Shown here: one piece after another, positions 58,627-64,000 of the stretch
Position numbering within the stretch: the stretch's first letter is position 1
Layout: every line of letters begins with the position of its first letter
NCBI GenBank assembly: GCA_963837485.1
Contig: CAWINP010000003.1
Coordinates: 1-64,000 of the forward strand
Direction: 5' to 3'
Source: Solirubrobacter sp963837485
Lineage (GTDB): Bacteria > Actinomycetota > Thermoleophilia > Solirubrobacterales > Solirubrobacteraceae
DNA length: 64,000 nt
Made by a program: the position numbers and the translations under genes
Notes under the pieces: generated by a model
Told to the model about the DNA's origin: nothing
The model's input: the letters and a program-made list of their open reading frames with translations, nothing else
Databases searched by the model: none

Positions 58627-60677
58627 GACGAGGCCGGCTCGGGCTCTCCCTCCAGCGAGATCCGCGGCAGCGCGCGATCGAGCCAGGCGGGCAGAGCCCA
58701 CGCCCGCTCGCCGAGCAGCGTCAGCACGGCGGGCGCGACCAGCATCCGCACGACGAGCACGTCGATCAGGATCGCGCTCGCCAGCCCGACGCCGAACGTC
58801 TTGACGACCACGTCCGGGTCGGTCGTGAAGCCGAGGAACACCGCGGTCATGATCGCCCCGGCGGCTGCGATCACCCGCCCGACCCGCGCCAGCGCCCGCA
58901 CCACCGAGCGCTCCTCGCGGACCCGCGAGATCAGGAAGACGTTGTAGTCCATCGAGAGCCCGAAGAGGATCGCGAACATGAACAGGGGGATGAAGGAGAC
59001 GATCGGCACGCTCCCGTCGACTCCGAGCAGCGAAGCGCCCCACCCGTGCTGGAAGACCGCGACGACGACGCCGTACGCCGCGCCGATCGAGAGCACGTTG
59101 AACGCCGCCGACACGAGCGGCACCCAGATCGACCGGAAGACCGCCATCAGCAGCAGCACGCTGAGCCCGATGACCAGCGCGATGAACACCGGCAGCCGCG
59201 CCGCGAGCCTGCCCGCCAGGTCGTCGAGCGTCGCGGTCGCGCCACCGACGTACACGCCCGCCGGCAGGGTCTCGCGCAGGCGCGACACGAGCTCGCTCGT
59301 GCGCGGATCCTGCGGGGACGTGTCAGGGATCACCGTCAGCGTCGCCGCGTCGCGCCGCGGCGAGACCACCGGCTCGGACACGGACGCGACGCCCGGCGTC
59401 CGCGCGGCGAGGTCGCGCACGTGCGCCATCGGCGCCGTGCCCGGCACGGCCAGCACGAGCGGCCCGTTGAAGCCGACGCCGAAGCCCTCGGCGAGCCGGT
59501 CGTAGGCGACGCGCGTCGTCGAACCCGCGCGGTCGTTGCCGTCGTCGGGCTGGCCGAGCCGCATGCCGAGCGCCGGCAGCGCGAGCGCGACGAGCATGAG
59601 CGTGCCGGCGCCGGCGGCGAGCCACGGCCGGCGCGCCACCCGCTCGCCCCAGCGCTCGAAGCCGGGTGACCAGTCGACCGGACGGCGAGGACGCAGCCGA
59701 CGCGCGAACGCGCCCATCAGGACCGGCAGCACGGTCACGGCGCCGACCGCCACGCTGGCGACGACGAGCGCCGTGCCGATGCCCAGCCGCCCGACGAACG
59801 GGATGCCGGTGGCGAGCAGGCCGGTGAGCGCGACCACCACGATCGAGCCGGCCGCGAGCACCGACGCGCCCGCCGTCTCGTTCGCCACGCGGGCGCTGTG
59901 CACGACGTCGTCGCCGGTCGCGAGCTGTTCGCGATAGCGGCCGACGATCAGCAGCGCGTAGTCGATCCCCGCGCCCAGCCCGAGCATCACCGCGAGCGTC
60001 GGCGTGACGCTCGGGATGTCGGTGAACGCGGTGCCGACGCGCATCAGCAGCAGGCCGCCGGCGAGCGCGATCAGCGACGCGATCAGCGTCAGCACCATCG
60101 CCACCAGCGAGCGGAACACGAGCGTGAGGACGAGCACCGCGACCGCGACGCCGAGCAGCTCGCCGATCGGCGCCGACGCGTTCACCGCCTCGTCGACGAT
60201 CGGCCCGCGGCGCGAGACGTCGACCCCCGCCCGCTCGGCGATGCCGGACACGTCCGCGAGCCGCTCGCCGGGCGCGCGCCGCAGGTCCTGCGCCGGCTTG
60301 TCGTACTGCACGGTGATCAGGCCGATCCGGCCGTCACGCGAGAGCTGCGGCGGCGCGACCCCGGTCACGTGCGGCTGACGCGCGATCGCGTCCGCGGTGC
60401 GGGAGATCGCCGGCGCCCGCGGTCCGTCGCGCAGCGTGCCGCCGGAGACCGCGAAGACCATCGTGGCGGTGTCGCCCGACTGCGCGGGGAACCGCTGCTC
60501 GAGCAGGTCCAGCGCACGCGCCGAGTCGGTGCCGGGCGCGCGGAACCCGGCGGAGAACTCGCCTCCCGCGAACGTCGCGAGCCCCGCGAGGGCGAGCAGC
60601 ACCGCGGCGACGAGGGCGAGTGAGCGCTTCCAGTGCCCCGCGGCGGCAGCGGCGAGACGTCCGAGGAGAGGTGCCAT
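58623..60677 (-). CDS. MMPL-family RND-type transporter
   Basis: ATG 60677 (MAPLLGRLAAAAAGHWKRSL) is preferred to an upstream ATG 45 bases earlier that overlaps the promoter. The 684-residue protein has 11 or 12 helices in two halves, each with a large outside loop: first-half TLAVMLGLGAGIDYALLIVG (proton-relay Asp-Tyr), second-half LFMFAILFGLSMDYNVFLIS. MMPL proteins export lipids, peptides or drugs. Divergent from a TetR gene at 60758; convergent, four-base overlap, with the MFS gene. Confidence 0.92.
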   Translation of the reverse strand: MAPLLGRLAAAAAGHWKRSLALVAAVLLALAGLATFAGGEFSAGFRAPGTDSARALDLLEQRFPAQSGDTATMVFAVSGGTLRDGPRAPAISRTADAIARQPHVTGVAPPQLSRDGRIGLITVQYDKPAQDLRRAPGERLADVSGIAERAGVDVSRRGPIVDEAVNASAPIGELLGVAVAVLVLTLVFRSLVAMVLTLIASLIALAGGLLLMRVGTAFTDIPSVTPTLAVMLGLGAGIDYALLIVGRYREQLATGDDVVHSARVANETAGASVLAAGSIVVVALTGLLATGIPFVGRLGIGTALVVASVAVGAVTVLPVLMGAFARRLRPRRPVDWSPGFERWGERVARRPWLAAGAGTLMLVALALPALGMRLGQPDDGNDRAGSTTRVAYDRLAEGFGVGFNGPLVLAVPGTAPMAHVRDLAARTPGVASVSEPVVSPRRDAATLTVIPDTSPQDPRTSELVSRLRETLPAGVYVGGATATLDDLAGRLAARLPVFIALVIGLSVLLLMAVFRSIWVPLVSAAFNVLSIGAAYGVVVAVFQHGWGASLLGVDGSVPIVSFIPLFMFAILFGLSMDYNVFLISRVREERSVVRALARVGRVIAAAGAIMTAVFLGFTTDPDVVVKTFGVGLASAILIDVLVVRMLVAPAVLTLLGERAWALPAWLDRALPRISLEGEPEPASS

Positions 60678-60701
60678 GCGCGGAAGCGAATCACACTCGC
60701 T

Positions 60702-60749
60702 GCAAAATTGCAATGAGTGCATTTCTGCGCTGGATGCAAGGGATACAAT
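60702..60749 (+). promoter_or_regulatory. Operator and promoter region between MMPL and TetR genes
   Basis: The palindrome TGCAA-AA-TTGCA (60702-60713) is followed by GAGTGCATTTCTGC and a -10-like TACAAT at 60744-60749. The repeated TGCA half-sites suit a TetR-type regulator controlling both divergent genes. No single -35 stands out. Confidence 0.4.
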
Positions 60750-60757
60750 TCCCTCAC

Positions 60758-61351
60758 ATGACGGCCGGCCACCGCGAGCGCAAGAAGCAGCAGACGCGCG
60801 AGCGGATCATCGAAGCGGCGTACGCGTTGTTCGCCGAGCGCGGCTACCAGGCCACCACGGTCGCCGACATCGCGGCCGCCGCCGACATCGCCCCGCGCAC
60901 GTTCTTCGCGTACTTCCCGACGAAGGAGGACGTCGTCTTCCACTTCGGCGACACGTACTGCGACCTCATGCAGGCCGCCGTCGAGTCGCGTCCGGAGGGC
61001 ATGTCGGCGATCGAGGCGCTGCGCCAGTGGATCGCCCAGGTGCTTCCCGACCACGCCGTCGAGAGCGACGAGGCGCGCCTGCGCGACAAGATGTGCCTGG
61101 ACGACCCGGCGCTGGCCGCCTACAGCCGCAAGTACGTCGCGCGCGTCGAGGACGTCCTGCGCGAGGGGATCGCCCAGGACCTCGGCGAGTCGCCGGACGC
61201 GCTGCGGCCCAAGCTGCTCGCGGCCGCCGCGGCCGCGGCGCTGGACACGATCAGCAAGAACAACGCCGACAAGGGCAGCTCGATGAAGATGCTCGACGAG
61301 ACGCTGGTGTTCCTGCGCGCCGGCGCCGAGGCGCTCAGCCCCGCCGAGTGA
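60758..61351 (+). CDS. TetR-family regulator of the MMPL transporter
   Basis: ATG 60758; 197 residues. Classic N-terminal DNA-binding domain (TRERIIEAAYALFAERGYQA, VADIAAAADIAPRTFFAYFP), then a helical ligand part (AIEALRQWIAQVLPDHAVES, ALDTISKNNADKG). Likely binds the palindromic region upstream and represses the divergent MMPL gene. Its 3' end overlaps the convergent third tetR gene by 17 bases. Confidence 0.9.
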   Translation: MTAGHRERKKQQTRERIIEAAYALFAERGYQATTVADIAAAADIAPRTFFAYFPTKEDVVFHFGDTYCDLMQAAVESRPEGMSAIEALRQWIAQVLPDHAVESDEARLRDKMCLDDPALAAYSRKYVARVEDVLREGIAQDLGESPDALRPKLLAAAAAAALDTISKNNADKGSSMKMLDETLVFLRAGAEALSPAE

Positions 61352-61943
61352 CGCCGAGCACGGCGTGCATCGCGCGGAGGCTCCACTCCGCCGCCGACGT
61401 GTCGCCGTAGAGCTGGCGCGCCGGGTTCATCCCCGCGGCCAGCGCCTCGAGACCGAACGCGGCCTGTTCGGGATCGAGGTCCGCGGGCAGATCGCCGTCG
61501 GCGATCGCCGCTGAGATCTCGCGCACCAGCGTCTTGCGCCAGCGGCCGACCACGCGCTTGAGCTGGTCGTGGACGCGGCCCTCGCGGCCGTCGAACTCGA
61601 ACGAGACCGCGGCGATGAAGCAGCCGCCGGAGAGGGTCGGCTCGTCGGCGTAGCGGGTCCACGACTCGCAGATGCCGAGCAGGCGCTCAAGGCCCGGGCG
61701 GAGGTCCTCGATCGGCTTCCAGACCTGCTCGACGAACAGCTCGGCGGCGAGGTCGAGCGTCGCGAGCTGGAGCTCCTCCTTGGTGCCGAAGTGGCCGATC
61801 ACGCCGGCCTTGCTCATCTCGAGGTCGCCGGCCAGGCGGCCGATCGTCACGCCCTCCAGCCCTTCGCCGGACGCGATGTCGGCCGAGCGGCGCAGGATCG
61901 CGGCGCGGGTGCCGGCGGCTTCGAGCGCGGATCGGCGTGGCAT
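61335..61943 (-). CDS. TetR-family regulator of the second MFS pump
   Basis: ATG 61943 (MPRRSALEAAGTRAAILRRS) is preferred over an upstream in-frame start at 61982 that lies inside the operators. The 202-residue protein has the N-terminal helix-turn-helix (VTIGRLAGDLEMSKAGVIGH, FGTKEEL) and a TetR_C-like domain with GGCFIAAVSFEFDGREG. It closely resembles the TetR_C_31/YxaF-type group that controls multidrug efflux. The shared operator region with the divergent MFS gene (61957-62005) supports that. Confidence 0.9.
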   Translation of the reverse strand: MPRRSALEAAGTRAAILRRSADIASGEGLEGVTIGRLAGDLEMSKAGVIGHFGTKEELQLATLDLAAELFVEQVWKPIEDLRPGLERLLGICESWTRYADEPTLSGGCFIAAVSFEFDGREGRVHDQLKRVVGRWRKTLVREISAAIADGDLPADLDPEQAAFGLEALAAGMNPARQLYGDTSAAEWSLRAMHAVLGVTRRG

Positions 61944-61956
61944 GAGGACATAGCTT

Positions 61957-62005
61957 ACCGATCGATCGGTCGCTATTGACATTACGAACGTTCGGTCGCT
62001 AATTT
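61957..62005 (+). promoter_or_regulatory. Promoter with overlapping TetR operators (near-leaderless)
   Basis: A perfect palindrome ACCGATCGATCGGT (61957-61970) and a second palindrome CGAACGTTCG (61985-61994) are each followed by GGTCGCTA or its equivalent. TTGACA (61976-61981), an 18-base spacer and TAATTT (62000-62005) form the promoter; the second palindrome is inside the spacer. Transcription would begin about 62012, only a few bases before ATG 62016. Confidence 0.65.
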
Positions 62006-62015
62006 CCCGGCGACC

Positions 62016-63398
62016 ATGACCTCCTCCCCCTCCAGGGCTCCCCTGCTCCTCGCCTGCGGCGCGTCGTTCCTGGCGTTCCTGGACGTCACGATCACGAACC
62101 TGGCGATTCCCGACCTCGCCGGCGACTTCGAGGTCGGCGTCTCCTCGCTCTCCTGGGTCGTGACGCTGTACACGATCCTGTTCGCCGCCCTGCTCGCCCC
62201 CGCCGGGCGCTTCGCCGACCTGGTCGGCCGCCGGCGCCTGTTCGCGGCCGGCGTGGCCACGTTCACCGTCGCCTCGCTGGCCGCCGCTGTCGCCCCCAGC
62301 TTCGGCCTCCTGCTCGCCGCGCGCGGCGTGCAGGGCGTCGGCGCGGCGATGCTGCTCCCCGCATCGCTCGCGTTCGTGCTCGCCGACACCGCGCCGGAGA
62401 AGCGCCCGGCGGCGATCGGGCTATGGGCGGCGTCGGCCTCGATCGCCGCGATCGCCGGGCCCGCGCTCGGCGGCATCCTCGTCGACGCCATTGGCTGGCG
62501 GGCGCTGTTCCTGATCAACGTCCCGCTCGGCGTCGCCCTGGTCTGGACCACGCTCCGGCTCCCCCCGGTGGCGGCCACGCGCGGCCGCGCGCCGGACGTG
62601 TTCGGCGGCGCGCTGCTGGCCGCCGGGATCGCCGCGCTCGTGCTCGCCGTCACCCAGGCCGACGCCTGGGGCTGGAGCGACCCGCGCACGCTCGCGGCGC
62701 TCGCGGGCGGCGCGCTCGGCATCGCCCTCGCGCTGATCCGCGCGGCCCGCGTTCCGGCGCCGGCGATCGAGATCTCGCTCTGGCGCAATCCGACCTACGC
62801 GACCGCCAACCTCGTCTCGCTGCTGTTCGGCGCCGGCCTGTACGCGACGCTGCTGCTCGGCGTGCTGTTCGTGACCGAGGTGTGGGGCTGGTCGGAGCTG
62901 CAGGCCGGCTTCAGCGTCACCCCCGGCGCGCTCGCGTCGGCGCTGGTGGGGATCGCGATCGGGCGCGCTCGCAGGCGGCCGTCGCCGCGCGTGCTGACCA
63001 TCGCCGGCGGGCTCGTGCTCTCGACGAGCACCGCGGCGATCGCGATCTGGCTCCCAGCGACCCCGAGCTTCCTCACGTTCTGGCTCCCGCTCGGGGTCAC
63101 GATGGGCCTCGGCATGGGCGCGATCAGCGTCGGCGTCTCCAGCGCCGCGGCACTGTCGGTCACGCCGGAGCGCTTCGCCGCCGCGACCGGGCTCAACATC
63201 GCCGCGCGGCAGGTCGGCGGCGCGCTCGGCGTGGCGATCCTCGCGCTCGCGCTCGACGGGCACACGCCGGGAGACACCGAGCCGTTCTCGCTCGTCTACG
63301 CGATGACGGCGAGCGTGAGCCTCGCGGTGGCGCTCGTCGCGCTGCGGCTGGCGCCGCGACCCGCGCCCGCGCCTCAGATGGCGCCGGCGCGCGCCTGA
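62016..63398 (+). CDS. MFS transporter, DHA2-type
   Basis: The 460-residue protein has 14 helices with ACGASFLAFLDVTITNLAIP (motif D1 region), GRFADLVGRRRLFAAGVATF (motif A) and RGVQGVGAAMLLPASLAFVL (motif B), LWAASASIAAIAGPALGG (motif C). Proton-driven drug export is likely. No ribosome site precedes the ATG, in keeping with a very short leader. Divergent tetR at 61335 probably represses it. Confidence 0.92.
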   Translation: MTSSPSRAPLLLACGASFLAFLDVTITNLAIPDLAGDFEVGVSSLSWVVTLYTILFAALLAPAGRFADLVGRRRLFAAGVATFTVASLAAAVAPSFGLLLAARGVQGVGAAMLLPASLAFVLADTAPEKRPAAIGLWAASASIAAIAGPALGGILVDAIGWRALFLINVPLGVALVWTTLRLPPVAATRGRAPDVFGGALLAAGIAALVLAVTQADAWGWSDPRTLAALAGGALGIALALIRAARVPAPAIEISLWRNPTYATANLVSLLFGAGLYATLLLGVLFVTEVWGWSELQAGFSVTPGALASALVGIAIGRARRRPSPRVLTIAGGLVLSTSTAAIAIWLPATPSFLTFWLPLGVTMGLGMGAISVGVSSAAALSVTPERFAAATGLNIAARQVGGALGVAILALALDGHTPGDTEPFSLVYAMTASVSLAVALVALRLAPRPAPAPQMAPARA

Positions 63399-63402
63399 GA
63401 CG

Positions 63403-63816
63403 CTAGGCAGCGATCCGCTCCGCCCGCCGGCGCCGCTCGTCGAGCGTGGCGAGCACGGCCTGGGCGCCCGCGCCGAGCGAGCGCGTGGCGTCGGTCATCG
63501 CGCGCGGCCGGCGCCGGCCGAGCCGGGGCCCGGCGACGTGGTCGAGTTGCTCGCACGCGTGCAGGGCCCGCGCGAGCGCGATGACCTGCCGGCGCAGCGC
63601 CTTCATCAGCTCAGGCGCTCCCGGCACCGGATGGCCGGGAGCGCTGCGGCGCCGGTCGAGCCCGAGCTTGCGATGACCCGTGACGTGGATGTGGCCGCCG
63701 AGCACGCCGTCGAGGACGACGGCCGACGAGATCAGGAGCAGATCGTCCGCGGCGCCGGTCCTGCCGGACGTCAGCAGCAGCGCGTCGCCGCGGGCGGTGG
63801 GGACGTAGACGCTCAT
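63403..63816 (-). CDS. Unknown protein (137 aa)
   Basis: ATG 63816 opens MSVYVPTARGDALLLTSGRT, then a hydrophobic ISSAVVLDGVLGGHIHVTGH stretch, a basic middle and a helical end (ALRRQVIALARALHACEQLD, AVLATLDERRRRAERIAA). No family recognised. Stops four bases after the convergent MFS gene. Composition is plausible but could be a chance frame, as upstream sequence is open as well. Confidence 0.45.
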   Translation of the reverse strand: MSVYVPTARGDALLLTSGRTGAADDLLLISSAVVLDGVLGGHIHVTGHRKLGLDRRRSAPGHPVPGAPELMKALRRQVIALARALHACEQLDHVAGPRLGRRRPRAMTDATRSLGAGAQAVLATLDERRRRAERIAA

Positions 63817-63867
63817 GCCCGGGAGGACGTGCTGCGGGCCTCGGTGTTCCCGTACGATGAGCGCCGC

Positions 63868-64000
63868 GTGACGCGGCCGACAGGGACCTGGACCGATCAC
63901 CTGCGCCGTGGCTGGCGCGGGGCACTGGGGCGCTTCGCGACGCTCGACCGCCTCGCCCACCGCGCGTACTTCCACTGGCAGCGGCTGCGCAACGGGCTCG
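63868..64000 (+). CDS. Start of a truncated gene (window edge)
   Basis: GTG 63868 (GTG 63844 is an in-frame alternative) reads MTRPTGTWTDHLRRGWRGAL, then GRFATLDRLAHRAYFHWQRL and runs off the window. A -10-like TACGAT at 63853-63858 sits about ten bases before 63868, so the mRNA may be almost leaderless. Too short to identify. Confidence 0.45.
   Translation, partial: MTRPTGTWTDHLRRGWRGALGRFATLDRLAHRAYFHWQRLRNGL

Overview
The window is very GC-rich (roughly 70%), with frequent GTG starts, many four-base ATGA overlaps and several near-leaderless starts. The gene set is that of a high-GC actinobacterium: SigB/SigF-type sigma factor with STAS and PP2C regulators, AraC and PadR regulators, drug-type ABC exporters, lipobox lipoproteins and subtilases with thrombospondin type-3 repeats. 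The style fits class Thermoleophilia (Solirubrobacter/Conexibacter-like) best. That placement is an inference from gene content, not from a marker gene.

1-9.8 kb is accessory DNA. It opens with an inverted pair of REP-like hairpin repeats around the 3' half of a tRNA-Val(CAC) followed by its terminator, which looks like an integration scar. Then come a two-gene unit of unknown function, a membrane/coiled-coil protein, an IS5-like element (4934-6594, 14-bp inverted repeats, CTAG target duplication) inserted exactly at the stop codon of an Mrr-type restriction gene, a divergent unknown gene, and a protein with the LQR..GN motif typical of contractile-injection-system cargo.

9.8-24.2 kb mixes sound and decaying genes. 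A PP2C/SpoIIE phosphatase, a DMT transporter, DedA, a ZIP transporter, a PadR/HAAS pair and two beta-propeller lipoproteins are intact. A PPC-repeat protein, two TPR-type proteins, a stress-protein-like gene and a sensor kinase are frameshifted or truncated. Inside this zone sits the most notable locus, 12704-14568: a protein with a Flp (Tad) prepilin leader, calcium-binding TSP3 repeats and a C-terminal DNA/RNA nuclease, overlapped by a SUKH-type immunity gene. It reads as a toxin-immunity pair carrying a pilin-type leader.

24.4-35.3 kb is regulatory and surface-related: STAS protein, SigB/F-type sigma factor, a MerR-receiver fusion coupled to a double-domain KaiC ATPase, a 1284-residue secreted propeller/Ig/RTX protein, and an ABC exporter with a small membrane protein opposite a NarL-type two-component system.

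35.4-44.5 kb is a probable aromatic-compound uptake and degradation cluster: an HpaE-like semialdehyde dehydrogenase, a sugar-type ABC importer with an unusual fused double permease, a SnoaL-like protein and an FAD monooxygenase. The dehydrogenase and the importer have matching promoters.

44.6-54.3 kb carries a subtilase, a cupredoxin, AraC and VOC genes, a DrrA-type exporter, a secreted glycerophosphodiesterase behind a three-unit PHO box, and Entner-Doudoroff eda-edd with tandem LacI-type operators facing a lacI gene. Three unrelated GC-rich tandem arrays (23, 53 and 33 bp units) surround lacI.

56.4-63.4 kb is three successive TetR/efflux modules (MFS, MMPL, MFS) with visible palindromic operators. 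The window ends in a hypothetical gene and the start of a truncated one. No complete tRNA, rRNA or CRISPR array was seen.
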